A stretch of 64,000 bases of DNA from Sphingomonas sp. Leaf343 (GTDB lineage Bacteria > Pseudomonadota > Alphaproteobacteria > Sphingomonadales > Sphingomonadaceae). The position numbers and the translations under genes were made by a program. Positions 44,130-56,389 of the stretch are shown in pieces (position 1 is the first letter of the stretch; every line of letters begins with the position of its first letter). The DNA is taken from contig NZ_LMPG01000001.1 in assembly GCF_001423765.1 (NCBI RefSeq), forward strand, positions 130,073-194,072, read 5' to 3'. A model generated the notes under the pieces. That model did no database searches and was not told the origin of the DNA. It was given only the letters and a program-made list of their open reading frames with translations.

Positions 44130-45101
44130 ATGAGTGACGTCGTGCCCGACCAGCCCGTGCCGCCCGCGCCGTCCGAACGCGTGGGCGATCGCCTGCGCGC
44201 GGGACGCGAGGCCGCCGGCCTGTCGATCGCCGAAGTGGGGCAGCGCACCCGCGTGCCGCTCCGCCATCTGGAGGCGATCGAGGCCACGGATTTCACCGCT
44301 CTGCCGTCGCCGACCTACGCTATCGGGTTCGCCCGCGCCTATGCCCGCACGCTGGGGATGGACGAGGTCGCGGTGGCGCACGATGTCCGGCTGGAATTGC
44401 GCAACGTCACCCGCGCGCCGGAATATGCGCCGTACGAAACCGCCGATCCCGCCCGCGTCCCTTCGCGCGGGGTGGCGATCGTCGGACTGGGACTGGCGCT
44501 GGCGGTCATCATCCTCGTCGGACTGTGGTATGGCACCGACCTGTTCCGCCGCACCGGCACCGGCACGATCGCCGCGACACCCGCCGCGCTGCCGAGCGCC
44601 GGGCCGACGCCGGCCGCAGCCCCCACGCCGGTCGCGCCGCGTCAGGTGACGCTGGCCGCCGGTGACGACGAGGTCTGGCTGCGCGTCTACGATGCGGACA
44701 ATACGACGCTGTACCTCGGCACGTTGAAGCCGGGCGAGACGTTCGACGTACCGCCGACGGCGAACCGCCCGATGATCAACGTCGGCCGCCCGGACGAGTT
44801 GAAGGTCAGCGTCGACGGTCGCGCGATCCCGCCGCTCGGCGACGGCCGCCGGCCGATCAAGGACGTGCCGGTCGACGCCGCCTCGATCGCCGCGCGCCTG
44901 TCGGGTGCCACGCCTGCACCCTCATCCGGCGCGACTCCAGGCTCGACTGCGGGTCCGGTCGCCGCCACCGCCCGGCCTGTGCGGACCGCCGCTCCGGCGC
45001 AGCCTCGCTCGCGCCCGACGCGCGTTCTGACCGAGACGCAGCGCGCCAACCTCAATTCGGCCACCAACCCGCCCGCGCCCCGGCCGACCACCAGCGAGTA
45101 A
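44130..45101 (+). CDS. rodZ: RodZ-like helix-turn-helix membrane protein
   Basis: A 323-residue protein: a cytosolic HTH_25 domain (about 16-85, VGDRLRAGREAAGLSIAEVGQRTRVPLRHLEAIE), one membrane segment (about 115-134), a Pro/Ala linker and a periplasmic DUF4115 domain (about 175-260, DDEVWLRVYDADNTTLYLGTLKPGETF). RodZ links the MreB cytoskeleton to wall synthesis in rod-shaped cells. The start at 44130 follows GGAG. It is followed six bases later by cpoB. Confidence 0.88.
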   Translation: MSDVVPDQPVPPAPSERVGDRLRAGREAAGLSIAEVGQRTRVPLRHLEAIEATDFTALPSPTYAIGFARAYARTLGMDEVAVAHDVRLELRNVTRAPEYAPYETADPARVPSRGVAIVGLGLALAVIILVGLWYGTDLFRRTGTGTIAATPAALPSAGPTPAAAPTPVAPRQVTLAAGDDEVWLRVYDADNTTLYLGTLKPGETFDVPPTANRPMINVGRPDELKVSVDGRAIPPLGDGRRPIKDVPVDAASIAARLSGATPAPSSGATPGSTAGPVAATARPVRTAAPAQPRSRPTRVLTETQRANLNSATNPPAPRPTTSE

Positions 45102-45107
45102 CCGCCA

Positions 45108-46064
45108 GTGACCCAGCGTATAGTGACCCAGCGTAGCGTATCTTTCCTGCCCCTCCTGCTCGCCGCAGCGCTTCCCGCCGCCCTTTTTCCCGCCGTCGCC
45201 AATGCGCAGTCCGGGCTCGACGGTCGCGTCGGCCGGCTGGAGAGCGAGATGCGCGCGGTGCAGCGCAAGGTGTTTCCGAACGGCCAGCTTCTCCAGCCCG
45301 ACGTCACCGCCCCCGTCGCGCCGACCGAGGTTCCCGGCGCTCCTGCGTCCAGCGCGGTCGTCGACCTGACGGCGCGTGTCACGTCGCTGGAGCAGCAGCT
45401 GGCGACGTTGACGGGTCAGGCCGAACAGAATGGCTATCAGATCCGCACCCTGCGCGAGCAGTTCGAGGCCTATCGCCGCAGCACGGACGCGAAACTGGCC
45501 GCGCCGGTCGCCGCCGCACCGATCGACGGCGGCGAACCCGCGCCGATCGCTCCTGCGCCGGCTTCGCGTCCGCTGGGCTCCACCGGCGGTGCTGCGCGTC
45601 CGGCTCCGGCCGGCCCCACCGTCACCGACGAACGCGCCGCGCGTCTCGCGGCGCTGGAACGCCCGGCCAGCGGCGATGCGGCCGAGGACGCGTATCTCTA
45701 CGGCTATCGCCTGTGGCAGGCGAAGCTCTATCCGGAAGCGCAGGCGCAACTGAAGAAGACGGTCGCGGACCATCCGAAGTCGAAGCGCGCCAGCTATGCC
45801 CAGAACCTGCTCGGTCGCGCCTATCTCGATGACGGCAAGCCCAGCCTCGCATCAATGGCTTTCTACGATAATTACAAGAAGATGCCGGACGGTGAGCGTG
45901 CGCCCGACAGCCTGCTTTATCTGGGTCAGGCTCTGGTCAAGCTCAACAAGCCTGCCGACGCCTGCAAGGTGTATGACGAACTGAGCGATGTCTATGCCGG
46001 CAAGCTGTCGGCCGGGATGCAGGCGGATATCGCCCGTGGCCGTACCGCCGCCAAGTGTAGGTGA
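45108..46064 (+). CDS. cpoB: CpoB/YbgF-type periplasmic coiled-coil TPR protein
   Basis: A 318-residue protein with a signal peptide (about 1-33, ending ANAQ), coiled-coil stretches (GLDGRVGRLESEMRAVQRKV; ARVTSLEQQLATLTGQAEQNGYQIRTLREQF) and a C-terminal TPR domain (about 200-318, EDAYLYGYRLWQAKLYPEAQAQLKKTVADHPKSK). CpoB coordinates outer membrane constriction by Tol-Pal with wall synthesis. Two GTG starts (45108 and 45123) exist because a 13-14-base stretch is duplicated in tandem at the start. tilS overlaps the end. Confidence 0.88.
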   Translation: MTQRIVTQRSVSFLPLLLAAALPAALFPAVANAQSGLDGRVGRLESEMRAVQRKVFPNGQLLQPDVTAPVAPTEVPGAPASSAVVDLTARVTSLEQQLATLTGQAEQNGYQIRTLREQFEAYRRSTDAKLAAPVAAAPIDGGEPAPIAPAPASRPLGSTGGAARPAPAGPTVTDERAARLAALERPASGDAAEDAYLYGYRLWQAKLYPEAQAQLKKTVADHPKSKRASYAQNLLGRAYLDDGKPSLASMAFYDNYKKMPDGERAPDSLLYLGQALVKLNKPADACKVYDELSDVYAGKLSAGMQADIARGRTAAKCR

Positions 46065-47049
46065 GGCCCGGACGATCGACGCCGCGCAGGTCGATCGCTT
46101 CCGCACCGATGTCGGTGCGCTACTCGCCGATCCGCCGGGTATCGATCGTCCGCTCGCGCTGGCGGTCTCCGGTGGTCCCGACAGTATGGCGATGCTCGCG
46201 CTGGCTACGGCCGGCTTTCCCGGCCGGGTGATCGCGGCGACCGTCGATCACCGCCTCCGCCCGGATGCGGCCGACGAAGCCGCGATGGTCGCCGGCTGGT
46301 GCGCAGACGCCGAGATTCCGCACCGCACGCTGACGCTGGAGCCGCTGCCCGGCGGCAATCTGCATGCCGAAGCGAGGGCGGCGCGGTACGCCATACTGGC
46401 GGACTGGGCGACGGGGCAGGGGGCGCAGCACCTCGCCACCGCGCACCACGCCGACGATCAGGCCGAAACCTTCCTGATGCGGGCGAACCGCGGCAGCGGA
46501 CTGGCCGGGCTGGCCGGCATCCGCCCACAGCGCGCGTATAGGAACCTCACGATCGTCCGCCCGCTGCTCGGCTGGCGTCGTGCCACGCTGCGCGCCGTCG
46601 CGGAGGCCGCCGCGCTGCCGTTCGTCGACGATCCCGCCAACGATGCCGATCGCTTCGACCGCACGCATCTGCGCCGCCATCTCGCCGGCCAAAACCTTCT
46701 CGATCCCGCCGCGCTCGCCCGCAGCGCCGGCTGGTGCGCCGAGGCGGACGCCGATCTGCGCGCGATGCGCGACTGGCTGTGGAGCGGGCGTGCCCGGTCC
46801 GGCGACGAGCTCGCGATCGATGTCGCCGACCTGCCGCGCGCACTGTGCCGCCTGCTCGTGCGTCGGGCGATCGAGGGGGTCCGCACGGCTCTTGCGATCA
46901 CGCACCCCACCTTCTCCGAATCGACCAATGTCGAGGCGCTGCTGGATGCGCTTCAGGCCGGCAGATCGGCGACGCAGGCGGGCGTGATGGCGTCGCCGCG
47001 CGGTACGACGTGGTATTTTCGCGAAGCACCGCCACGTCGATCACTCTGA
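46036..47049 (+). CDS. tilS: tRNA(Ile)-lysidine synthetase
   Basis: About 337 residues. TilS converts the wobble C of the AUA-reading tRNA-Ile to lysidine using ATP and lysine and is essential. The PP-loop motif is ALAVSGGPDSMAMLALA; further family stretches are VDHRLRPDAADEAAMVAGWC, HHADDQAETFLMRANRGSGLAGLAG and VRPLLGWRRATLRA with DDPANDADRFDRTHLRR. It is shorter than the E. coli protein at the C-terminus, as in other alphaproteobacteria. The GTG at 46036, inside cpoB, is the likely start, but an ATG at 45988 cannot be excluded. Confidence 0.92.
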   Translation: MAVPPPSVGEARTIDAAQVDRFRTDVGALLADPPGIDRPLALAVSGGPDSMAMLALATAGFPGRVIAATVDHRLRPDAADEAAMVAGWCADAEIPHRTLTLEPLPGGNLHAEARAARYAILADWATGQGAQHLATAHHADDQAETFLMRANRGSGLAGLAGIRPQRAYRNLTIVRPLLGWRRATLRAVAEAAALPFVDDPANDADRFDRTHLRRHLAGQNLLDPAALARSAGWCAEADADLRAMRDWLWSGRARSGDELAIDVADLPRALCRLLVRRAIEGVRTALAITHPTFSESTNVEALLDALQAGRSATQAGVMASPRGTTWYFREAPPRRSL

Positions 47050-47063
47050 GCGCGGTTGTTCCA

Positions 47064-47091
47064 TTGCCATTAACCCATCCCGGCTTATCTT
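47064..47091 (+). promoter_or_regulatory. Candidate promoter of ftsH
   Basis: TTGCCA at 47064-47069 and TATCTT at 47086-47091 with 16 bases between, in the only non-coding stretch before ftsH. AAGG lies about 10 bases before the ATG. Confidence 0.4.
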
Positions 47092-47117
47092 GATGGTCGA
47101 AAGGTACAGCGCGACCC

Positions 47118-49082
<1,965 letters not shown>

Positions 49083-49107
49083 GCGCCGGGTCGACCGCTC
49101 CGAAGCG

Positions 49108-49153
49108 GAAGTGGAGGAACTGGTGCGCCAGCGCCTCCACTTCCTCCACTTCG
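49108..49153 (+). repeat. Structured inverted repeat, copy 2 (between ftsH and hisZ)
   Basis: GAAGTGGAGG (49108-49117) pairs with CCTCCACTTC (49134-49143); the inner stem is CTGG-TGCG-CCAG, where copy 1 has CGG-TGCG-CCG, so paired bases changed together. CTCCACTTCG follows at 49144-49153. It lies 26 bases after the ftsH stop and 40 bases before hisZ. Confidence 0.75.
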
Positions 49154-49193
49154 CCGGCTGGCGCTCCACCGCGCACCCCGCTATCCGGCGCGC

Positions 49194-50300
49194 ATGACCA
49201 AGCCCGGCCTGCTTCCGGAGGGGTTCCACGACCGCCTCCCGCCTTTCGCCGATGTCGCCGCCGCCGTGGAGGCGCGCGTGCTGGAGGCGGCGCGGCTCTA
49301 TGGCTACGAACGCGTCGATCCGCCGCTTGCCGAATATGCGGAGGAACTCGCCGCGCGGCTGAAGGCCGGCGGCCTTGCCAACGCCGTACGCTTCGTCGAT
49401 CCGGTCGGGCAGGCAACGCTCGCGATCCGTCCCGATCTGACCGCACAGGTCGCCCGCATCGCCGCGACCCGCATGGGCCACCACCCGCGTCCCGTCCGCC
49501 TGTCCTATGCCGGCTCCGTCCTGAAACTGCGCGCGACGCAGCTCGCCCCGGCTCGGGAGCGCCGCCAGCTTGGCGTCGAACTCATCGGTCTCGATTCGAT
49601 CGCTGCCGCCCGCGAAGTCGTGGCGGTCGCCGCCGACGCGCTGACCGCGGCGGGTATCACCGACCCGTCGGTCGACTTCACGCTCCCCGATCTGGTCGAC
49701 ACGCTTGCCGCCGGCGCGCTGCCGGTCCCCGCCGGGCAGATCGATGCGTTGCGCGACCGGCTCGATGCCAAGGACGCCGGCGGTGTCGCCGCGATTGCGC
49801 CGGCCTATTTGCCGCTGATCGAAGCGGCGGGTGCCTTCGCCCCCGCGCTGGAGCGGCTGCGCGCGTTCGACACGACGGGCGCGCTCGCCAGCCGGCTCGA
49901 CGGGCTTCGGCAGATCGCCGAGTCGCTGGGCGATCGCGTGGCGATGACGCTCGATCCGACCGAACGTCACGGCTTCGAATACCAGTCCTGGCTCGGCTTC
50001 TCTCTGTTCGCTGCCGGCGCGGCGCGCGAGCTGGGGCGGGGCGGCACCTATGTGGTCGTCCATCCGAACGGCAACGAGGAACCCGCCACGGGCTTCACGC
50101 TCTACGCCGACGCACTGCTGGCCGGCGATGCCACGGTGGAGCGCCGCCGCCTGTTCCTGCCGCATGGTACGCCCGATGCCGAAGGTGCATCGCTCCGCGC
50201 GCAGGGATGGGTCACCGTCGCCGCCCTCGATCCGGCGGATACGCCGCAAGCGCAACTCGCGACGCATTGCTGGGTGGCAGGACAGGCGCAGGCCCTGTAG
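49194..50300 (+). CDS. hisZ: ATP phosphoribosyltransferase regulatory subunit HisZ
   Basis: A 368-residue paralogue of histidyl-tRNA synthetase that forms a complex with short HisG and brings histidine feedback control. Seen are [65 protein letters not shown] (motif 2 region) and [12 protein letters not shown]. It has no anticodon-binding domain. The partner hisG lies at 12458-13117 in this window, 36 kb away on the other strand. purA follows after 28 bp. Confidence 0.93.
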   Translation: MTKPGLLPEGFHDRLPPFADVAAAVEARVLEAARLYGYERVDPPLAEYAEELAARLKAGGLANAVRFVDPVGQATLAIRPDLTAQVARIAATRMGHHPRPVRLSYAGSVLKLRATQLAPARERRQLGVELIGLDSIAAAREVVAVAADALTAAGITDPSVDFTLPDLVDTLAAGALPVPAGQIDALRDRLDAKDAGGVAAIAPAYLPLIEAAGAFAPALERLRAFDTTGALASRLDGLRQIAESLGDRVAMTLDPTERHGFEYQSWLGFSLFAAGAARELGRGGTYVVVHPNGNEEPATGFTLYADALLAGDATVERRRLFLPHGTPDAEGASLRAQGWVTVAALDPADTPQAQLATHCWVAGQAQAL

Positions 50301-50328
50301 AGGGCACGCGCATCCGGGGAGAAACGCA

Positions 50329-51618
<1,290 letters not shown>

Positions 51619-51623
51619 CACGC

Positions 51624-51657
51624 GAAAGGGCCGGACGATCGCTCGCCCGGCCCTTCG
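51624..51657. terminator. Terminator hairpin between purA and the convergent gene
   Basis: AAGGGCCGG (51626-51634) pairs with CCGGCCCTT (51647-51655) around a 12-base loop, 8 bases after the purA stop. There is a short TTC but no long T-tract. Confidence 0.65.
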
Positions 51658-51675
51658 ATAACGCCCGAAACCGGC

Positions 51676-52173
51676 TTATTGCGGCGGGGTCGTACCCGTC
51701 GTTCCGCCAGCCGTTCCGGTGGTGCTGCCACCCATCGTGCCACCGGTCGTTCCGGGCGCGCCGGTGGTTTCACCCATCGTCGTCCCGGTCGTGCCCGGTG
51801 CGGTCGTGCTGTCGACGCCGGTCGTGCCTGCGCCGCCATACGTGCCCGGTGCGCTGGTCGTCGGATCGACGGTCGTCGCGCCGCCTGTGGTTCCGCCGGT
51901 CGCCGAGCCGCGGCGCGCACGGTTGGGTGAGCGGGTCGTCGTCGAACGCGTGGTGCTGGTCTGGGTATCCGGCGTCGTAGTCTGGGTGCCGGTCTGACCC
52001 ATCGTGCTGCCGGTCGTGCCACCCATCGTGCTGCCAGCCGTGCCGCCCATCGTGCCGGCACCCATCGTACCGGAAGTGCTACCGGCGGTGCCGCCGGTGG
52101 TCCCGGTCGTCTGCGCTCCGGCGAGTGCGGGAAGGGCAAGAGCGGCGGCTGCCAAAGGAAGGATCATACGCAT
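51676..52173 (-). CDS. Exported Thr/Gly/Ser-rich low-complexity protein
   Basis: A 165-residue protein with a clear signal peptide (MRMILPLAAAALALPALAGAQ) and a mature part made almost only of Thr, Gly, Ser, Pro and Ala in degenerate repeats (TGTTGGTAGS, TMGGT units) with a short basic patch near the middle (RSPNRARRGS). No domain is recognised; it is likely unfolded in the periplasm or at the surface. AGGAG lies 7 bases before the ATG at 52173. An EcfG-type promoter lies just upstream, so expression under general stress is expected. Comparable hypothetical proteins occur in Sphingomonas. Confidence 0.75.
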   Translation of the reverse strand: MRMILPLAAAALALPALAGAQTTGTTGGTAGSTSGTMGAGTMGGTAGSTMGGTTGSTMGQTGTQTTTPDTQTSTTRSTTTRSPNRARRGSATGGTTGGATTVDPTTSAPGTYGGAGTTGVDSTTAPGTTGTTMGETTGAPGTTGGTMGGSTTGTAGGTTGTTPPQ

Positions 52174-52199
52174 CGTCATTCTCCTAAAAGTCTCCGTCC

Positions 52200-52224
52200 A
52201 ACGAAGACCGATAGGAGGCGTTCC
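52200..52224 (-). promoter_or_regulatory. EcfG-type (general stress) promoter
   Basis: On the minus strand GGAAC (52224-52220) and CGTT (52203-52200) are separated by exactly 16 bases, the consensus GGAAC-N16-CGTT used by the alphaproteobacterial general stress sigma factor EcfG. The start codon of the exported low-complexity protein is 26 bases further on. I found no other exact match in the gene-free parts of this window. Confidence 0.7.
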
Positions 52225-52235
52225 ATTTCAATTGT

Positions 52236-53318
52236 TTAGTAGGTTAACATTGCGCCAGTTTGACCGCGATGAAGCAACGCCTGGTCGGCCAGCACCAGTG
52301 CTACCATCGCCTCCACCACGGGAACTCCACGAATACCGACGCAGGGATCGTGCCGGCCTTTGGTGGCGATCTCGGCAGCTTCACCCGCCGGCGTGATCGT
52401 CGGCACCGGCGTCAGGATGGAACTGGTCGGCTTGAACGCCACGCGAAGCCTGATCGGCTGGCCGGTGGCGATCCCGCCCGCGATCCCGCCCGCATGGTTC
52501 GCCAGAAAGGCGGGGCCGTTTTCGCCCGGCTGCATCGGATCGGCATTCTGTTCGCCCGACAACGCCGCCGCCGCGAAGCCGTCGCCGATCTCCACACCCT
52601 TGACCGCGTTGATCCCCATGCACGCCGCCGCCAGTTCGCTGTCGAGCTTGGCATATAGCGGCGCGCCCCAGCCAGCCGGAACGCCGGTGGCCTCGCACGC
52701 GACGACTGCACCCAGCGACGATCCCGCCTTGCGGGCGCGGTCCACCAGCTCCTCCCAGCGGACCGCCGCCGCCCGATCCGGGCAGAAGAAGGGATTCTCG
52801 TCGATCGCGCCGTCATCGAACGCCGCGGGATCGATCGCGTCGCCGCCGATCGCCTCGACCCAGGCGCGAATGCGGACGCCGGGGATCACCGCCCGCGCGA
52901 CTCCGCCCGCCGCAACCCGGCTGGCCGTTTCGCGCGCCGATGATCGGCCGCCGCCGCGATAGTCGCGAAAGCCGTATTTGGCGTCATAGGCGTAATCGGC
53001 GTGGCCCGGCCGGTACGCCTTGGCGACCTCCGAATAGTCCTTCGATCGCTGGTCGACATTCTCGATCATCAGGCTGATCGGCGTACCCGTCGTGCGCCCG
53101 TTGAACACGCCCGACAGGATGCGGACCAGATCCGGTTCACGTCGTTGAGTGGTGAAGCGCGACGTGCCAGGTCGCCGCCGGTCGAGCCACGGCTGGATAT
53201 CCGCCTCGCTCAGCGCGATGCCCGGCGGGCAGCCGTCCACGACCGCCCCGATCGCCGGACCGTGACTTTCGCCCCACGTCGTGAACCGCAGCATGCGGCC
53301 GAAGCTGTTGACGCTCAT
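52236..53318 (-). CDS. aroC: Chorismate synthase
   Basis: A 360-residue enzyme that makes chorismate from EPSP with reduced FMN, last step of the shikimate pathway. Signatures: [82 protein letters not shown]. Full length. ATG at 53318 opens [10 protein letters not shown]. It lies after fabI and the broken DUF4160 gene on the same strand. Confidence 0.97.
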   Translation of the reverse strand: MSVNSFGRMLRFTTWGESHGPAIGAVVDGCPPGIALSEADIQPWLDRRRPGTSRFTTQRREPDLVRILSGVFNGRTTGTPISLMIENVDQRSKDYSEVAKAYRPGHADYAYDAKYGFRDYRGGGRSSARETASRVAAGGVARAVIPGVRIRAWVEAIGGDAIDPAAFDDGAIDENPFFCPDRAAAVRWEELVDRARKAGSSLGAVVACEATGVPAGWGAPLYAKLDSELAAACMGINAVKGVEIGDGFAAAALSGEQNADPMQPGENGPAFLANHAGGIAGGIATGQPIRLRVAFKPTSSILTPVPTITPAGEAAEIATKGRHDPCVGIRGVPVVEAMVALVLADQALLHRGQTGAMLTY

Positions 53319-53345
53319 GCCGCGCTCCGAGCCGCCTGCGTCATG

Positions 53346-53613
53346 TCACCGCGGCCTGCGATCAGGCCCTGTACAAAGATGTCTTTGTCGAAACCAACGC
53401 TGATCGCGCGTTCCAAGAGGGTCATTCCATGCATCCACGATCTCTGGCCGGCGAAGGCTCACCTGTTCGACGATCCATCGCAAGGTGCGGGCGTCCAGTC
53501 CATGATTATCGGCGATCGCCACGTCCGCGTAAGGGACGTGGGTTGGTGCCCGCGGTTCGGCCTCACTGGAATAGAAGTGGAAGCGATTATCGGTCGAGGA
53601 AAACGACAGGCAC
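53346..53613 (-). pseudogene. Degraded DUF4160-family gene
   Basis: The 301-bp space between fabI and aroC has minus-strand traces of a DUF4160 protein. A GTG at 53613 (AAGGGCGG just before it) opens MPVVFLDR and stops at once; shifting frame by one base at about 53590 gives NRFHFYSSEAEPRAPTHV, then LDARTLRWIVEQVSLRRPEIVDAWNDPLG, ending at a TGA at 53348-53346. The family usually reads M-P-x-V-F ... R-F-x-F-Y-S-x-E ... P-x-H-x-H-V, about a dozen residues are then missing, and the closing helix matches well. Frameshift and internal loss both argue for a dead gene. DUF4160 proteins are often paired with DUF2442 in toxin-antitoxin-like loci; no partner remains. Confidence 0.6.
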
Positions 53614-53619
53614 CCGCCC

Positions 53620-54423
53620 TTAGACCAGCGCGATGTCCGGCGCGTCCTCCGCCTTCATGCCGATGACGTTGTAGCCGGCATCGACGTGATGCACCTCGCC
53701 CGTCACGCCGCTCGCCAGATCGGAGAGCAGGTACAGGCCCGCGCCGCCGACATCCTCGATCGTGACGTTGCGCTTCAGCGGCGAGTTGAGCTCATTCCAC
53801 TTCATGATGAGGCGGAAGTCACCGATGCCGCTCGCCGCCAGCGTCTTGATCGGACCGGCGCTGATCGCGTTGACGCGGATGTTGTCGCGGCCCAGATCGA
53901 CCGACAGATACTGCACGCTCGTCTCCAGTGCGGCCTTCGCCACGCCCATGACGTTGTAATGCGGGATCACCTTTTCCGCGCCGTAATAGCTCAGCGTCAG
54001 CAACGCGCCGCCATCCGGCATCATCTTCGCCGCCCGCTGCGCCACCGCCACGAACGAATAGACGCTGATGTTCATCGTCATCAGGAAATTGTCGAGGCTG
54101 GTGTCGACATAGCGACCGCGCAGTTCGTTCTTGTCCGAAAAGCCGATCGCGTGGACCACGAAATCGATCGTCGGCCAGTCCTTGGCCAGTTCCTCGAATG
54201 CGGCGTCCAGCGCGCCCATGTCGGACACGTCACACTCGATCAGCCGCGCGGTGCCGAGTTGCTCGGCCAACGGACGAACCCGCTTGCCCAGTGCCTCGCC
54301 TTGATACGAAAAGGCGAGTTCCGCCCCCGCCTCGGCCAGCTTCTGCGAGATACCCCACGCGAGCGACTTGTCGTTGGCGAGGCCCATCACGAGCCCACGC
54401 TTGCCAGCCATCAATCCGTTCAC
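53620..54423 (-). CDS. fabI: Enoyl-ACP reductase (NADH)
   Basis: A 267-residue short-chain dehydrogenase that carries out the last reduction in fatty acid elongation and is the target of triclosan. Typical stretches: LMAGKRGLVMGLANDKSLAWGI (Gly-rich cofactor loop), VVHAIGFSDK, LLTLSYYGAEKVIPHYNVMGVAKAALE (Tyr-Lys pair) and SAGPIKTLAASGI. Start GTG at 54423 (reading MNGLMAGKRG) has AAGGG 6 bases before it; GTG at 54441 and ATG at 54411 are alternatives. It is encoded after the yihY-like gene on the same strand. Confidence 0.95.
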   Translation of the reverse strand: MNGLMAGKRGLVMGLANDKSLAWGISQKLAEAGAELAFSYQGEALGKRVRPLAEQLGTARLIECDVSDMGALDAAFEELAKDWPTIDFVVHAIGFSDKNELRGRYVDTSLDNFLMTMNISVYSFVAVAQRAAKMMPDGGALLTLSYYGAEKVIPHYNVMGVAKAALETSVQYLSVDLGRDNIRVNAISAGPIKTLAASGIGDFRLIMKWNELNSPLKRNVTIEDVGGAGLYLLSDLASGVTGEVHHVDAGYNVIGMKAEDAPDIALV

Positions 54424-54450
54424 GCCGATCCCTTTTGTCACATCAAGCCT

Positions 54451-55416
54451 TTACGCTATCGCCGCTCCCGCCGGCGTCGGTTCGTTCTTCTCTAGCGAAG
54501 ATTCGGGCGGTTCCGCCAGTGCCGCGTTCAGATGCGCGCCGAACACGAGGCCAAGCCCGATGAGATAAAAGAATAACAGCATGACGACAACGCCTGCCAG
54601 GCTGCCATAGGTCATGTCGTATCCACCGAGTTGCGCCAGAACGACGGGCAGCAGCGCGGTCATGCTGACCCACCAGACCGTCGTGAACGCTGCGCCCGGC
54701 CATTTGCGGCAGTCGGTGTAGCGATATTTCGACGGCGTGACCGAATAGAACAGCATGTACAGCGCGCCGAACATGATGAAGCCGGGAATGAAGCGCGACA
54801 GGCCGATCACGCCGACCCAGTCCTGCGCGAACGGCAGCAAGCGATACACGAACTGTTCCGCGGCGGTCAGTATACCCTGCGCGAGGAACGCGAACAGCGC
54901 GACGACGACCGACAGGATGATGACGCCGGACGACGACAGCCGCGATTTCCAGAAGGGTGCCGTCGCCTTGATACCATATGCGCGGTGGAAGATGTCGCGG
55001 ATCGTCTCCACGAAGCCGCCGACCGTCCACAGCCCGACGAGGCCACCCAGCCACAACAGGTTGCCGGTGCGAGATGCCAGCACGTCGGCGATCGGCTTTT
55101 GCAGGATCGTGGACACGTCGGGGGGCAGGACGTGGAGAAATCCCTCGACCGTCCGGACCGTCTCCTCGCTCTGCCCCAGCAGCGACAGAATCGCAGCGGC
55201 AACGATGAAGAACGGGAACAGCGTCATCAGCGCCAGATAGGCGAGGTTGCCCGCGTGCGTGAAACCGTCGTTGAACACGCCGACCGCCGCGCGCTTGAAA
55301 ACTTCGAACGCGTAGCTGCCAGGTCGAACCTTCGCCAGTTGCTTGTCGAGACGGGCGCGGGCGCGACCGTGATGGTCGGCCCGTGCTTCCGGGGTCAGTT
55401 CGCCAATATCATCCAC
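54451..55416 (-). CDS. YihY/BrkB-family inner membrane protein
   Basis: A 321-residue protein with six membrane segments (NLAYLALMTLFPFFIVAAAILSLL, LLWLGGLVGLWTVGGFVETI, IILSVVVALFAFLAQGIL and others), typical of the family once mis-called ribonuclease BN. Function unknown. The GTG at 55416, seven bases after the dnaJ stop, is preferred; a longer reading overlaps dnaJ in another frame. dnaJ, yihY and fabI are in the same direction with short gaps (7 and 27 bp), suggesting one transcript. Confidence 0.88.
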   Translation of the reverse strand: MDDIGELTPEARADHHGRARARLDKQLAKVRPGSYAFEVFKRAAVGVFNDGFTHAGNLAYLALMTLFPFFIVAAAILSLLGQSEETVRTVEGFLHVLPPDVSTILQKPIADVLASRTGNLLWLGGLVGLWTVGGFVETIRDIFHRAYGIKATAPFWKSRLSSSGVIILSVVVALFAFLAQGILTAAEQFVYRLLPFAQDWVGVIGLSRFIPGFIMFGALYMLFYSVTPSKYRYTDCRKWPGAAFTTVWWVSMTALLPVVLAQLGGYDMTYGSLAGVVVMLLFFYLIGLGLVFGAHLNAALAEPPESSLEKNEPTPAGAAIA

Positions 55417-55423
55417 AGGGTCT

Positions 55424-56389
55424 TCAGACGCCCATCGCCGCCCGCGGGTTCCCCGCGTCGCGCCCGGCCCATGCCTCGACGAACGTCTTAAGCGCGGCGT
55501 CATCGGGAACGTCGACCATCAGCGTGACGAGCTGATCGCCGCGGTCACCCGCCTTTTTGTGGAAGCCTTTGCCCTTCAGGCGCAGGACCTTGCCCGACGA
55601 CGTGCCGGCAGGGATGGTCAGCATGACGGGGCGTTCCACGGTAGGCGCCTTGATCTGCCCACCCAGTACCGCCTCGGCCAGCGAGATCGGCAGGTCGACG
55701 CGAACGTCGTCGCCGTCGCGCACGAAGAAGCGGTGCGGCTGCACCTCGATCGTCACCAGCGCGTCGCCCGCACCCGCCGGCCCCGGCTGGCCCTTGCCGC
55801 CCAGCCGCATCTGCGTGCCGGTCTCGACGCCCGCCGGCAGTTTCAGGTCGATCGCCTTGCCGTCGCCCAGCGTCACGCGTTGCGGCGCAAGCGTCGCGGC
55901 ATCGGTGAAGGGCACCTGCAACTTATACTGTACGTCCGCACCCCTGGTCGCACCGCGCCGCCCGAAGCCGCTCGCGAAGCCGCCGCCGCCCGGTGCCCCG
56001 CCGCCGCGCGATCCGCCGCCGAACAGTCCTTCGAAGATGTCGCTCATGTCGGGCGCATCGGCTCCGCCGCCGCCGAACTCGAATCCCTGACTGCGGAACC
56101 CCCCGCCGCCCGCGCCGGGATGCGGCGAGCGACCACCACCGCCGCCGAAGCCGAACGGCGCGGCGGGGTTGCCGTCGCCGTCGATCTCCCCGCGGTCGAA
56201 CCGCGCGCGCTTGTCCTTGTCGTTCAGCAGGTCGTACGCATTCGTCACCTGGCTGAAGCGTTCGGACGCCTTGGGATTGTCCTTGTTACGGTCGGGGTGC
56301 AGCTCCTTGGCGAGCTTGCGGTAGGCTTTCTTGATATCGGCCTCGGTCGCGGTGCGTGCCACGCCGAGTGTCTGGTACGGATCGGCCAT
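55424..56389 (-). CDS. DnaJ-type co-chaperone (CbpA-like, no zinc finger)
   Basis: A 321-residue protein: J domain (1-70) with HPD at 31-33, a Gly-rich linker (about 78-145), and C-terminal substrate-binding domains I/II (VQYKLQVPFTDAATLAPQRVTL, IDLKLPAGVETGTQMRLGGKG, VMLTIPAGTSSGKVLRLKGKGFHKK). The CxxCxGxG zinc repeats of true DnaJ are absent, so it is of the type-II/CbpA kind and stimulates DnaK. AGGGAA precedes the ATG. Confidence 0.92.
   Translation of the reverse strand: MADPYQTLGVARTATEADIKKAYRKLAKELHPDRNKDNPKASERFSQVTNAYDLLNDKDKRARFDRGEIDGDGNPAAPFGFGGGGGRSPHPGAGGGGFRSQGFEFGGGGADAPDMSDIFEGLFGGGSRGGGAPGGGGFASGFGRRGATRGADVQYKLQVPFTDAATLAPQRVTLGDGKAIDLKLPAGVETGTQMRLGGKGQPGPAGAGDALVTIEVQPHRFFVRDGDDVRVDLPISLAEAVLGGQIKAPTVERPVMLTIPAGTSSGKVLRLKGKGFHKKAGDRGDQLVTLMVDVPDDAALKTFVEAWAGRDAGNPRAAMGV

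Noticed and set aside
53429-53666. A plus-strand reading frame in the fabI-aroC gap
   Set aside because: Its translation has no match I know, whereas the minus strand of the same bases carries the DUF4160 remnants.
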